Shown piece by piece: positions 9,237 to 17,596 of a stretch of 64,000 bases of DNA (the first letter of the stretch is position 1; every line of letters begins with the position of its first letter). The position numbers and the translations under genes are program-made. The DNA comes from Catellatospora sichuanensis (GTDB taxonomy: Bacteria; Actinomycetota; Actinomycetes; Mycobacteriales; Micromonosporaceae), in contig NZ_ML660185.1 of NCBI RefSeq assembly GCF_007483665.1, positions 224,178 to 288,177 of the forward strand, given 5' to 3'. Under the pieces are notes generated by a model. It was not told the DNA's origin. It saw nothing but the letters and a program-made list of their open reading frames with translations, and did not search any database.

Positions 9237-10161
9237 GGCTCACCTCCAGGGACGGGGTCGGGGTGGCGGTGGAGAACAGCTCGGCCACCCGGTGGCGGCG
9301 CTGGTCGAGGCGGTGCAGCGGCAGGTCCAACTCGGCGACGGTACGCAGGACCAGGTCGTAGGTGGCCTCTTCGGTCAGCGGCACCAGCAGCATCCGGCCC
9401 TCCGCGGTTGCGGCCAGCCCCCGCTGCGCCAGCGCCGCCGACAGCTCCGCGGTGCCCTCGGCGACCTCGATGGCCAGCACCTCGGTGCCGGTGGTCATCG
9501 CGTCGATCCGGTCGGCGCGCAGCAGGCAGCCGCCCTCGATCGCGATCAGCGAGTCACAGATCCGCTCGATCTCACCGAGCAGGTGCGAGCAGACCACCAC
9601 GGAGATGCCGAACTCGGTGCCGATGCGGTGGATCAGCGTCAGCATCGCGTCGCGCCCGGCCGGGTCCAGACCGTTGGTGGGCTCGTCGAGCAGCAGCAGG
9701 TCCGGGTCGTGCACCAGTGCCTGGGCCAGCTTCACCCGCTGCTTCATGCCGGTGGAGTAGCCGCCGATCTGGCGGTAGCGCTCCTCGTACAGCCCGACGT
9801 GGCGCAGCGCCTCGGAGGCGCGCTCGCGGGCGACGGTGCGCGGCAGGCCGGTCATCCGGCCCATGTGCGTCACGAACTCCGCGGCGATCATGTCCGGCGG
9901 CAGGCAGTCGTGCTCGGGCATGTAGCCGACGCGGGCGCGCACCTGCTCACCGGCGGTGGTCGGGTCGAGGCCGAGCACCTCCGCCCGGCCGCTGGTCGGC
10001 GACAGCAGCCCGAGCAGGGTTTTTATCATCGTGGACTTGCCGGCGCCGTTGGCGCCGACCAGGCCGATGATGCCGGGCTCGACAGACAGGGTCAGGTCGG
10101 ACAGGGCGGTCACCCCGCCCGGATATGTCTTGGTCAGCGACTGGGTCGCGATGAGGGCCAC
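9229..10161 (-). CDS. ABC transporter ATPase, first gene of a four-gene operon
   Basis: A 310-residue ATPase with Walker A GANGAGKST, signature YSTGMKQRVKLA, Walker B LLLDEPTNGLDP and H-loop VVCSHLL. A C-terminal extension follows the nucleotide-binding domain. It begins the operon ATPase-permease-(micro-ORF)-ATPase-permease. GTG 10161 lacks a Shine-Dalgarno sequence, but TAGGTT lies 6 nt upstream (10168-10173), consistent with a leaderless start. Two ATPase/permease pairs suggest either a heteromeric exporter or two related exporters; no antibiotic, bacteriocin or lipid substrate is indicated by neighbours. Confidence 0.92.
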   Translation of the reverse strand: MALIATQSLTKTYPGGVTALSDLTLSVEPGIIGLVGANGAGKSTMIKTLLGLLSPTSGRAEVLGLDPTTAGEQVRARVGYMPEHDCLPPDMIAAEFVTHMGRMTGLPRTVARERASEALRHVGLYEERYRQIGGYSTGMKQRVKLAQALVHDPDLLLLDEPTNGLDPAGRDAMLTLIHRIGTEFGISVVVCSHLLGEIERICDSLIAIEGGCLLRADRIDAMTTGTEVLAIEVAEGTAELSAALAQRGLAATAEGRMLLVPLTEEATYDLVLRTVAELDLPLHRLDQRRHRVAELFSTATPTPSLEVSHV

Positions 10162-10352
10162 GCCGCCAACCTAGACCCCTGCCGCGATCGGCAGATCAGG
10201 TGTCAACCCTGGTCTCGACCCTGAGGCTGACCCGAGCCGCCGGCGCGCCCTGCCGCGGGTCCGGCCGTGGCAGGTGCTCGGCGCGCCCGTGGCCGTCATG
10301 GTGTGCTCGGACCGGACCGCGCATCGTCGAATGCGGATGGAACAATGCGTAC

Positions 10353-11225
10353 GTGACGGAGCAGCAGAGCAGCCCGGCCGCGCCGCTGCCCGCGGTCGAG
10401 GCCGGTGAGCGGCACGGCTTCTACCTGGGCCTGGTGTCCGCCGCGTTCCCGGCGATCCTGGCCGGGGTGCGGCTGTTCGTGCTGTCCGACGGCGACGACG
10501 CGACGCTCAAGGCGCTCGCCCAGCACACCAGCATGCAGGCGCTGCTGATCGGCAGCTACGTCCCGTTCCTGCCGCTGATCCTCATCCTCGCGGCCTACCT
10601 CGCCCTGTCCGAGCGGCGGGCCGCGGTCCGCGGCGCGGTGTTCCAGCCCACGGTGCTGGCCAGCCTGCCGCCGCCGGTGGCGCTGATGTTCCTGGTCGTC
10701 GGCCTGCTCACCGCACCGGTGTACCTGCTGCTCCTGCTCCTGGCCGCCGCGGGGCTGCTGGCCGTGATGCTGCTGTGGCGGCGCGGGCGACCGGCCCCGC
10801 CGCGCCAGGGCGACCGCCCGCCCAGCCCGCTGCTCGGTGGGCGGGTGCCGAACCGGTGGGTGGACGGGCTGACGCTGACCCTGGGCGTGGTGCTCGCCGG
10901 CATGGTCACCCTGCAGGGCATGTGGCTGCCCGCGACCGCGCTGACCGTGGACGGTACGACGAAGGTCGCCTACCTCCTCGGACAGAACGAGGACCTGGAG
11001 ACCGTGCTGTACCGCGACGGCGGCGGCCCGCAGCAGTTGAAGTCCGATCAGATCACCGCCCGGCGGATGTGCAGCGAGCGGAGGGCAGGGGTGCTGCGCC
11101 GGCCGCTCGCCGCGCTGATCTTCGTGCCCGACGTCAAGACCTCGGACGTGCCGTTGTGCCGTGACCTGCTGCAGCCGGGCGGCGGGCCGGTCAGGTCCGC
11201 GCCGGGCGGGCCAGCACCTCGCTGA
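10353..11225 (+). CDS. multi-span membrane protein with extracytoplasmic tail
   Basis: 290 residues from GTG 10353. After a Glu/Pro-rich cytoplasmic start there are hydrophobic spans near residues 21-38, 60-78, 95-112 and 114-130, then one at about 175-193. A C-terminal domain of about 100 residues follows, containing two Cys in short polar segments (RRMCSERR, VPLCRDLL). I do not recognise the family. AACAAT lies 6 nt before the GTG, a poor leaderless -10. Its last 35 nt overlap tail-to-tail with the Band-7 gene, so at least one transcript reads antisense into the other. Confidence 0.65.
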   Translation: MTEQQSSPAAPLPAVEAGERHGFYLGLVSAAFPAILAGVRLFVLSDGDDATLKALAQHTSMQALLIGSYVPFLPLILILAAYLALSERRAAVRGAVFQPTVLASLPPPVALMFLVVGLLTAPVYLLLLLLAAAGLLAVMLLWRRGRPAPPRQGDRPPSPLLGGRVPNRWVDGLTLTLGVVLAGMVTLQGMWLPATALTVDGTTKVAYLLGQNEDLETVLYRDGGGPQQLKSDQITARRMCSERRAGVLRRPLAALIFVPDVKTSDVPLCRDLLQPGGGPVRSAPGGPAPR

Positions 11226-11733
11226 TCCGCACGCTGCCGACCTCGGCCCAGCGACCTGCCTGCTCGGTGATGGCCGCCGACAGCGCCTGGTCGAACGCCG
11301 ACCGGCTGGTCATCGCGGTCTCCTGGGTCATGGCCCCGATCAGCCGGCGCAGCGTGGCCGCGGCCAGGTCGTCGATGGCCCCGCGTGGGCCGCGCGGCTG
11401 ATATGCGGCGCCGACCGGATCGATGACCCGCCACAGGATGCGCAGCCTGACCTCGACCGCGCCGCCGTCCTGCGCGTCGAACGCGTCGGCCGCCGGTTGC
11501 TCGTTGCTGCCCTCCGGTGGCGCCGGCGGCCACAACAGCATCTGCGGGGTGAGGTCGACCTTGGCTTTGACCCGGTCGAACAGGGGCACCGCCAGGCGTC
11601 GGCCCGCCGCCAGCGCGCGATGAAAGCGCCGGTGGCGCTCCACGATCCATACCTCGTCCTCCGGCACCTGCCACAGCGCCGTCCAGGCGGCCAGTGACAG
11701 GAGTGCGACCACGATGAAGGTGAAGAAGCCCAT
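11191..11733 (-). CDS. short SPFH/Band 7 domain protein
   Basis: 180 residues: one N-terminal membrane anchor (FFTFIVVALLSLAAWTALW), then VPEDEVWIVERHRRFHRALAAG, the Band-7 opening, LFDRVKAKVDLTPQ, a low-complexity insert, and the SPFH core VEVRLRILWRVIDPV...AIDDLAAATLRRLIG. Stomatin/flotillin proteins usually continue with a coiled coil; here the protein stops right after the SPFH domain, so it is an unusually short form. It probably organises membrane protein assemblies. It is divergent from the DrrAB operon; the 3' end overlaps the convergent gene ending at 11225. Confidence 0.75.
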   Translation of the reverse strand: MGFFTFIVVALLSLAAWTALWQVPEDEVWIVERHRRFHRALAAGRRLAVPLFDRVKAKVDLTPQMLLWPPAPPEGSNEQPAADAFDAQDGGAVEVRLRILWRVIDPVGAAYQPRGPRGAIDDLAAATLRRLIGAMTQETAMTSRSAFDQALSAAITEQAGRWAEVGSVRISEVLARPART

Positions 11734-11779
11734 GCGGCACAGCGTGCGTCATCCGGGCGAATTCCGCGCGCTCGACAAT

Positions 11780-11808
11780 CGCGTACGGCGTACGGTACGG
11801 TGTACGCG
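11780..11808. promoter_or_regulatory. candidate operator of the DrrAB-type exporter
   Basis: Arms CGCGTAC (11780-11786) and GTACGCG (11802-11808) flank a core with repeated GTACGG words, giving a dyad rich in CGTACG. It lies between the divergent Band-7 and ATPase genes, 22 nt before the ATPase start and partly overlapping where its leader would be. The pattern resembles operators of TetR-type regulators in front of DrrAB exporters, but no regulator gene is adjacent. Confidence 0.45.
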
Positions 11809-11829
11809 ACGAGTGGGAGGAGCCTGCAC

Positions 11830-12792
11830 ATGGCAGAGCCGGCGATATCGGCGGACGGGATCCGCAAGACCTATCGAGGAGCGCAGACCCCGGCACTCGA
11901 CGGATTCGACCTGGAAGTGCCCAGGGGCACGGTGTACGGCCTGCTCGGCCCGAACGGGGCCGGCAAGACCACGGCCGTGCGCATCCTGGCGACGCTGATG
12001 CGCCTGGACGCGGGGCGCGCGGTCGTGGCCGGGCACGACGTGAGCACCCAGGCCGCCCAGGTGCGGCAGCGCATCGGCCTGGTCGGGCAGTACGCCGCGG
12101 TCGACGAGATCCTCAGCGGCCGGCAGAACCTGGTGCTGTTCGGCCGCCTGAACCACCTCGGCCGGACCCGCGCCGCGACCCGAGCCGACGAGCTGCTGCA
12201 GCGGTTCGGCCTCGCCGAGGCCGGCGGCAAGCCGGTCGCGAAGTACTCCGGCGGCATGCGCCGGCGGCTCGACCTCGCGGCAAGCCTGATCGTCTCGCCC
12301 GAGGTGCTGTTCGTGGACGAGCCGACCACCGGGCTGGACCCGCAGGGCCGCCAGGAGGTCTGGTCCGCGCTGCGCGAGCTGGTCGCGGGCGGCACCACCA
12401 TCCTGCTGACCACGCAGTACCTGGAGGAGGCCGACCAGCTGGCGAACCGGATCGCCATGCTGTGGCACGGCCGCGTGGTCAGCGAGGGCACCCCCGACGA
12501 GCTCAAGGCCACCATCGGCGACGACTGGATCGACCTGGCGTTCGCCGACGCGGACCAGGCAAGGCTGGCGCTGCCCACGGTGGCGGCGCACGCCGACGGC
12601 GAGCCGCGCACCGAGGAGCACCGGATCAGCGTGCCGGTGCGGCAGCGCACCAAGGCGCTGATCGCCATCAGCACGGCGCTGGCCGCCGACGGAGTCGAGC
12701 CGGTCGAAGTCAACCTGCGCCGGCCCACGCTCGACGAGGTGTTCCTCGACCTTCACCGCAAGCAGGGCGACAAGCAGGAGGTGGCGGCGTGA
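11830..12792 (+). CDS. DrrA-type drug-exporter ATPase
   Basis: A 320-residue protein with the layout of daunorubicin-resistance ATPases: Walker A GPNGAGKTTAVR, Q-loop region GQYAAVDEILSGRQNLVLFG, signature YSGGMRRRLDLAASL, Walker B LFVDEPTTGLDPQGR, then the DrrA C-terminal domain ending PTLDEVFLDLHRK. GGGAGGAG precedes ATG 11830. It is coupled to the permease through a GTGA overlap. Such pairs export lipophilic compounds from the membrane; the substrate is unknown and no biosynthetic genes are next to it. Confidence 0.94.
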   Translation: MAEPAISADGIRKTYRGAQTPALDGFDLEVPRGTVYGLLGPNGAGKTTAVRILATLMRLDAGRAVVAGHDVSTQAAQVRQRIGLVGQYAAVDEILSGRQNLVLFGRLNHLGRTRAATRADELLQRFGLAEAGGKPVAKYSGGMRRRLDLAASLIVSPEVLFVDEPTTGLDPQGRQEVWSALRELVAGGTTILLTTQYLEEADQLANRIAMLWHGRVVSEGTPDELKATIGDDWIDLAFADADQARLALPTVAAHADGEPRTEEHRISVPVRQRTKALIAISTALAADGVEPVEVNLRRPTLDEVFLDLHRKQGDKQEVAA

Positions 12793-13544
12793 CGGCCGTG
12801 CTGGGCGAGACGTGGGTGCTCGCGCGCCGGGAACTGACCCACTGGCGGCAGCAGCCCGCCGGAGTGATCATCAACTGGCTGTTCACCGTGATGGTGGCGC
12901 TGATGTTCGGCGGGCTGTTCGGCGGGGCGATCGGTGACGACTACTTCGACTACCTGATGCCGGGCATGTTCGCCCTCGCCATGTTCTTCGGCGTGGAGGC
13001 GACGATGACCGCGGTGTCCTCCGACGCGGCCAAGGGCGTCACCGACCGCTTCCGGTCGCTGCCGATCCATTCGGCGTCGGTGGTGCTGGGGCGCTGCCTG
13101 GCCGACCTGATGAACTCGGCGGTCGGCCTGGTCGTGCTCGTCGGTGCGGCCGCGGCGCTGGGCTGGCGCTGGCAGGAGGGCCTGGGCCGTGCGCTCGCGG
13201 CGTTCGGGCTGCTCCTGCTGCTGCGTTTCGCGCTGCTGTGGGTCGGCATCTTCCTCGGCCTGGTCGTGAAGGGTCCCGAGTCGGTGACCATGGTGCAGAT
13301 CCTGGTCTGGCCGGTGGGTTTCCTGTCCGGTGTCTTCGTCGACCCGGCGACCATGCCGACCTGGCTCGGCACGATCGCGCAGTGGAACCCGCTGTCGGCG
13401 ACCGCCGCCGCGTCCCGCGAGCTGTTCGGCAACCCCGGCCTGATCCCCGACCACGCCATGCTGCTGGCCGTGCTCTGGCCGCTCCTGCTCACCGCGATCT
13501 TCCTACCCCTATCGGTCCACCGCTACCGCCGCCTCGGCTCCTGA
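12789..13544 (+). CDS. DrrB-type ABC-2 permease
   Basis: A 251-residue six-span permease of the ABC-2/DrrB family. The N-terminal amphipathic helix ARRELTHWRQQPAG is followed by spans, and KGVTDRFRSLPIHSASVVLGR is the cytosolic coupling segment characteristic of DrrB. GTG 12789 overlaps the ATPase stop (GTGA), so the two subunits are made together. It ends 4 nt before the palindromic repeat at 13549, which probably serves as terminator. Confidence 0.93.
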   Translation: MTAVLGETWVLARRELTHWRQQPAGVIINWLFTVMVALMFGGLFGGAIGDDYFDYLMPGMFALAMFFGVEATMTAVSSDAAKGVTDRFRSLPIHSASVVLGRCLADLMNSAVGLVVLVGAAAALGWRWQEGLGRALAAFGLLLLLRFALLWVGIFLGLVVKGPESVTMVQILVWPVGFLSGVFVDPATMPTWLGTIAQWNPLSATAAASRELFGNPGLIPDHAMLLAVLWPLLLTAIFLPLSVHRYRRLGS

Positions 13545-13548
13545 CAAA

Positions 13549-13594
13549 GGAAGGGCACCTTCTTATCGGTTTCCGATGTAGAAGGTGCCCTTCC
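13549..13594. repeat. palindromic intergenic repeat, copy 1
   Basis: 15-bp arms GGAAGGGCACCTTCT (13549-13563) and its complement (13580-13594) enclose an inner 5-bp stem ATCGG/CCGAT around TTT. It lies between convergent genes and is well placed as a bidirectional terminator. A second copy at 53142-53187 has identical arms and a compensatory change in the inner stem. Confidence 0.85.
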
Positions 13595-13609
13595 CAACAA
13601 CGGGGTACC

Positions 13610-14785
13610 TCAGGCCCTGGCCAGGGCAGCGTCGAGGACCTGCTCGTACGTCGCCCGGGACGGCAGGTGGGTCAGCAGGTGCCGCATGTTGCGGTCCGCG
13701 TACCGTTCGTCCTGCTCACCGTGCGCGCTCAGCGCCACGTCGAGCTGCCCGGCCACGTAGTTCAGCAGGCCCGTCGCCGCGCCGCGGAACGTGTCGACGC
13801 TCAGCGGCGGCAGCGCACCGGCCCGCTCGCGATAGCCGGCCAGCAGGGCACGGGCGCCGGCGGCGTTGACGCCGCCGTTGGGGTCGACCGCCCAGGAGGC
13901 CAGCGCCGCGCACAACTCCCAAGCGGGTGGCAGCCCGGCGGCGTGCTCCCAGCCGGTGAGGATGAGGCTCCCGCCGGCGCCGAGCCGTACGTTGCCCGGG
14001 TTGACGTTGTTGTGGCACTGCACCGGCTCCGGCACCGTCGCGCCCTGCCCGACGGCCGCCAACCCGGACAGCACGGGCACCGCCGCGGCCAGCGCCGGAG
14101 CCCATTCGACGCCCTTCGCGGCGACGAGGTCGGCCAGTTCCGACCAGCTCGTGGTCCACAGCCGTACCGAACTCCACGGACAGACGCCGCTCGCCGGGAA
14201 GCGCAGGCCGTGGATCACGGCGAGCGTCTCGCCGACCACGCGGGTGATCGACGCGCTGACCGGCGCGGCCAGCGGCGGCCCGGAGTGCCGCCACTCGTAG
14301 ACGCGCCACCGGCTGCCCTCGACCAGCTCGACCGCGGCACCGGAGACGCTGCGGACCGGGGCGGGCAACGCCACGCCCGCCCGTGCCGCGGCCTCCTGGA
14401 ACCTGGTGTTCTCCTCGCCGTCGGTCACGGGGAACACGTCGTCGACGGTGCGCGGCGCCCACCTGCCGCGATCGGTGTCCAGCGACCAGCGCCGGCCCAT
14501 CTCGTCGGCCCTGGCCACCGAGCGCATCGGACCGGTCACCTCGCCCAGGCCGAACCGGGCGGCGAGCAGGCGGGCCAGCACGGGATCGGCGACATCGCCC
14601 TGACCTCGCCGTCGATCGACCTCGGCCTTGAGATCGGCCCAGGTGCGAAACCCGTACTGCTCGGCCAGAGACGCCTGCGCGTCGGCGAGCGCCGCCCGCG
14701 GATTGCCGTCGCGCAGTCCGGCGAGCAGGTCTTTGGCCTGCTGGCGCAGGTGGTCGAGGTCGGGATCGTCGGGCAGAGTCTTCAT
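13610..14785 (-). CDS. APH-like phosphotransferase fold, probable pseudokinase
   Basis: 391 residues. Residues 1-60 form a short helical domain (DPDLDHLRQQAKDLL ... YGFRTWADLKAEV) of the kind found at the start of ankyrin-type or DUF-type actinobacterial proteins. The rest looks like an aminoglycoside phosphotransferase/choline kinase fold, but the catalytic loop reads CHNNVNPGN, where the usual HxD Asp is Asn. The metal-binding segment reads ILTGWEHA, where an Asp-Trp pair is usual. Both key acids appear lost, so catalysis is doubtful. ATG 14785 opens MKTLPDD. It is convergent with drrB and not obviously in an operon. Confidence 0.75.
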   Translation of the reverse strand: MKTLPDDPDLDHLRQQAKDLLAGLRDGNPRAALADAQASLAEQYGFRTWADLKAEVDRRRGQGDVADPVLARLLAARFGLGEVTGPMRSVARADEMGRRWSLDTDRGRWAPRTVDDVFPVTDGEENTRFQEAAARAGVALPAPVRSVSGAAVELVEGSRWRVYEWRHSGPPLAAPVSASITRVVGETLAVIHGLRFPASGVCPWSSVRLWTTSWSELADLVAAKGVEWAPALAAAVPVLSGLAAVGQGATVPEPVQCHNNVNPGNVRLGAGGSLILTGWEHAAGLPPAWELCAALASWAVDPNGGVNAAGARALLAGYRERAGALPPLSVDTFRGAATGLLNYVAGQLDVALSAHGEQDERYADRNMRHLLTHLPSRATYEQVLDAALARA

Positions 14786-14970
14786 CTGAGCACCCTCCAC
14801 GCCCGGACTCGCACAGGCGGATGAGAGCGTCGGCAAGCGTCGCCCAACCTGATGTCAGGCGGGGTGGCTTCGAGCCTTCCGGCGAGTCTCGGCGCGTACC
14901 CGAACGCGCTGGATCGAGGCTAACCGAACCCACCGCGGCATTGTCAAGTGGAACGACTGCGCCGGTGCGG

Positions 14971-15405
14971 TCATGGAAGAACCTCGACGACGTCCTGGGG
15001 CAGTCGCGGCCGCACATCGTCCAGGATGGTGCGGTAGTGCGCGCCCGTCGGGTCGGCGAGTTTCCGGTGGGTGCCGTCGCGGACCGCGTACACCGCGTCC
15101 TGGGTGACTCGGAGCACGGGGTGGGAACCGCTGCCCGGCGTGACGACGAACCCGCGGAAGCCGAGCGGGGCGGCCGGTTCGGGCACGTCCTGGAACTCGG
15201 CGGCCCGGCTGTCCAGGTCCGCGTAGATCCGCTCGGCGACCGGGGCGCTCAGCGCGGTTTCCGGGTTCTCCCGACCCGAGAACACATCCACCGACACCTG
15301 GTACGCGGTCGGCCGTGGTTCGCTCGTCGCGGGTGAGCACGCGGTCGCGCCGGCCGCCAGGCCCAGTGCGAGCAGACCTACGGTGATCGTCTTCGAACCT
15401 GACAT
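14971..15405 (-). CDS. small lipoprotein of unknown function
   Basis: 144 residues with a lipoprotein signal (hydrophobic stretch then GATAC at the Cys, residue 23) and a mature domain of about 115 residues containing VDVFSGRENPETALS and a Pro-rich middle. No family is recognised. A purine-rich GGGGAACC stretch precedes the ATG. It is followed in the same direction, after 185 nt, by the APH-like gene; that gap (14786-14970) holds no gene. Confidence 0.75.
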   Translation of the reverse strand: MSGSKTITVGLLALGLAAGATACSPATSEPRPTAYQVSVDVFSGRENPETALSAPVAERIYADLDSRAAEFQDVPEPAAPLGFRGFVVTPGSGSHPVLRVTQDAVYAVRDGTHRKLADPTGAHYRTILDDVRPRLPQDVVEVLP

Positions 15406-15477
15406 GGGCCGGTTCCCCTCACTGGTCCGCTCCTGCCGACGCCGTCCAGTATGGGAGCTCGGTTCCTCGAATGCAGG

Positions 15478-15891
15478 TCACGGTCTGACGGTTGCGATGG
15501 TGACGTGCTCGCTGCCGGTCGCCCCGGCCAGCCGCCGCCCGATCGACCCGGCGATTCGGCCGGCCTGCGTCTTCGCCAGCTCGGCGACGGGGCCCGCGTG
15601 GCGGTCGTCGACGGTCGTCCGCCACAGCAGCAGCCAGCGGTCGAAGTGGGCCTGCTCCAGCCGCACCAGCCGGTTGAGGTCGAAGTGCGCCTGCAGCGCG
15701 TTGCGGCGGTAGCTGCCCGTGCGCAGCAGCACCGTTTCCCAGAAATCGCACATGATCGGCAGGTGCGCGGGGAGGTCCATCCGGGCCACGTCGATGAAGA
15801 TCGGGCCGAGCAGGTCGTCGGCGTACACCCGGGTGTAGAAGTCGGTCACGACGCCGGTGATGTCGCCGCGGTCGGTGATGTCGGTGCGCAC
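15478..15891 (-). CDS. group III truncated haemoglobin
   Basis: 137 residues with the group III truncated globin pattern: VVTDFYTRVYADDLLGPIF, HLPIMCDFWETVLLRTGSY, the proximal-helix segment ALQAHFDLNRL, and FDRWLLLWRTTVDD. These globins bind O2/NO/peroxide haem ligands and usually act in nitrosative or oxidative stress. I chose GTG 15891 over ATG 15918 because it is preceded by AAAAAGGAGGAG at ideal spacing, while the ATG has none. It is divergent from an HTH regulator only 43 nt away, which suggests a sensor-effector pair. Confidence 0.86.
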   Translation of the reverse strand: MRTDITDRGDITGVVTDFYTRVYADDLLGPIFIDVARMDLPAHLPIMCDFWETVLLRTGSYRRNALQAHFDLNRLVRLEQAHFDRWLLLWRTTVDDRHAGPVAELAKTQAGRIAGSIGRRLAGATGSEHVTIATVRP

Positions 15892-15918
15892 GGGCTCCTC
15901 CTTTTTTACTATCGCCAT

Positions 15919-15934
15919 CGTATATATTCGGAGC
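15919..15934. promoter_or_regulatory. overlapping divergent promoters, AT-rich core
   Basis: The TCGTATATATTCGGAG segment is the only AT-rich stretch between the globin and regulator genes. TATATT (15923-15928) sits 6 nt before GTG 15935, giving a leaderless start for the regulator. The complementary strand offers TATATA for the globin gene, with a short leader containing its Shine-Dalgarno sequence. One bound regulator could control both. Confidence 0.55.
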
Positions 15935-16633
15935 GTGGCCGACGATATGACCTACGGCGCACTCGCGGTGGCCAGCCGCCGGCGCGTGCTGGAGGTGCTG
16001 CGCCAGGCCGACGCGCCGCAGGACGCGGTCGCGCTGGCGCAGGCCACCGGTCTGCACCCGAATACGGTGCGTTTCCACCTGAAAGTGCTGATCGAGGCCG
16101 GCTACGTGGTACAGGCCACCGTGCCCCGCAGTGGTCCCGGCCGCCCGCAGGCGGTGTACACCGGTGTGACCCCGGCCGCCGAGGCAGGCGGCTACGCGCT
16201 GCTCGCGGAGATGCTCGCCGGTCAACTGGACGACCTCGACGGCTCCGCGCTGGCCCAGCGTGCGGGCCGCCGCTGGCTGCACCGCACCGCCCCCGCCGGG
16301 GCGGGACCCGCTGCTACGGACCCGGCCGCCGCGCCGACGGGCGCGGGCGCGACGGCCACGCTCGATGAAGCCGCGCTACGGGCCACTGCCCTGTTCGCCG
16401 AACTCGGCTTCGATCCGGTGCGCACGCCGCACGCCGGGGCCGCCCGGATCGAGCTGCACGCCTGCCCGTTCCTCGACGTGGCACGGCGGCACCCCGACGT
16501 GGTGTGCGGCGTGCACCTCGGGCTGCTGCGCGGCACCGTGGACGGGCTGGCGCCGCAGGCGTTCGACACGGAGCTGTATCCGTTCGTGCGGCCCGGCGTG
16601 TGCGCCGCCGAGATCCGGCGGAGGCAGTCGTAG
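15935..16633 (+). CDS. winged-helix regulator with C-terminal Cys domain
   Basis: 232 residues. The N-terminal winged helix (SRRRVLEVLRQADAPQDAVALAQATGLHPNTVRFHLKVL) is ArsR/DeoR-like. The C-terminal domain contains HACPFLDVARRHPDVVC and FVRPGVC, three cysteines spaced as in SufR-like Fe-S or metal-sensing regulators. This invites the inference that it senses NO, O2 or redox through a cluster and controls the divergent truncated haemoglobin. Starts at GTG 15935 (leaderless) or ATG 15947 are both possible. A low-complexity Ala/Pro/Thr linker lies near residues 110-130. Confidence 0.8.
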   Translation: MADDMTYGALAVASRRRVLEVLRQADAPQDAVALAQATGLHPNTVRFHLKVLIEAGYVVQATVPRSGPGRPQAVYTGVTPAAEAGGYALLAEMLAGQLDDLDGSALAQRAGRRWLHRTAPAGAGPAATDPAAAPTGAGATATLDEAALRATALFAELGFDPVRTPHAGAARIELHACPFLDVARRHPDVVCGVHLGLLRGTVDGLAPQAFDTELYPFVRPGVCAAEIRRRQS

Positions 16634-16696
16634 ATCATGCCGGCGGCCCGCCCAGGCACACCCGAATGAGTCGGTGGGTCTTGGTAGAACGCCGGA

Positions 16697-17488
16697 ATGG
16701 ATTCCACGGAAACTGATCCGGGACGACCGCGCGTGGTGGTGTCGTCGGTGGTGTCGGCGGACGGCCGTCTCACGCTCAGCAGCGATCAGCTGCTCCTGCA
16801 CGAGGGGGCAGGCGGCGTCTGGCGATCGCTGCAGCCGCCGAGCACGCACGCGGTCGAGCAGGCGCGTGCGGCGCTGCTGGAGCGGCTGTACCAGCCACAG
16901 GTAGTGCTCGAAGGCAGCGGCACCTTCGTCACCCACGACACCGGTCCGGTGACCGGGCTGCCCGCCGCCGACCCGGCGCTGGAGCTGCACACGGACTTCC
17001 TCCCCGACGATGTGGCCGGTGCCAGGTGGTTCGCCGTCGTGGACAGCCGTGGACGCGTGCGCTGGAGCGTGAAGAGCAGCGGCGACCACCGGCTCCTGAT
17101 CCTGGTGGCCATGGCGACACCGGCGGACTACCTGGCCTTCCTGCGCCAGGAGGGGATCCCTTATCTCGTCGTCGGTCAGGATCGGGTCGATCCCGCCACC
17201 GCGCTCGGCCGCCTGGCCGACAAGCTCGGCGTCACCTGCGTCGTCTCGCACGCGGGCGGCGAACTCAACGGCGCCCTGCTGCGTGCCGGACTCGTCGACG
17301 AGCTGCACGTCGTCATGCTTCCCGCCCTGGTCGGCGGCAAGGGCACGCCTGCCCTGTTCGACGGCGCTCAGCTGACGCCCGGCGAGCTGCCGACACCGCT
17401 ACGGCTGCTTTCCATTCACTCCGAATCCGACGGGCTGCTCTGGCTGCGTTACGAGGTCGTCCGGACCGGCACGACGGCAGCAGACTGA
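16697..17488 (+). CDS. RibD C-terminal-type pyrimidine/dihydrofolate reductase
   Basis: A 263-residue reductase. It opens with RVVVSSVVSADGRLT, the family's first strand/Ser-Asp-Gly loop, has VVLEGSGTF in the middle, and ends with HAGGELNGALLRAGLVDELHVVMLPALVGG, the classic RibD C-terminal signature (GG-LN--LL---LVDE). Such enzymes use NADPH to reduce a riboflavin-pathway pyrimidine or a related compound; a stand-alone copy outside a rib operon may have another substrate. TAGAAC lies 6 nt before ATG 16697, so the transcript may be leaderless. Confidence 0.87.
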   Translation: MDSTETDPGRPRVVVSSVVSADGRLTLSSDQLLLHEGAGGVWRSLQPPSTHAVEQARAALLERLYQPQVVLEGSGTFVTHDTGPVTGLPAADPALELHTDFLPDDVAGARWFAVVDSRGRVRWSVKSSGDHRLLILVAMATPADYLAFLRQEGIPYLVVGQDRVDPATALGRLADKLGVTCVVSHAGGELNGALLRAGLVDELHVVMLPALVGGKGTPALFDGAQLTPGELPTPLRLLSIHSESDGLLWLRYEVVRTGTTAAD

Positions 17489-17596
17489 GAATCAGGCCGC
17501 TCGCGTCGGACTACGAGCCTGGTGCCGCATCGGGCGAACCTGCCTGCCGCGCGTAATGCCGTTGGCGGCGCTCGGCGAAGCGCCGATACTGTCGCG

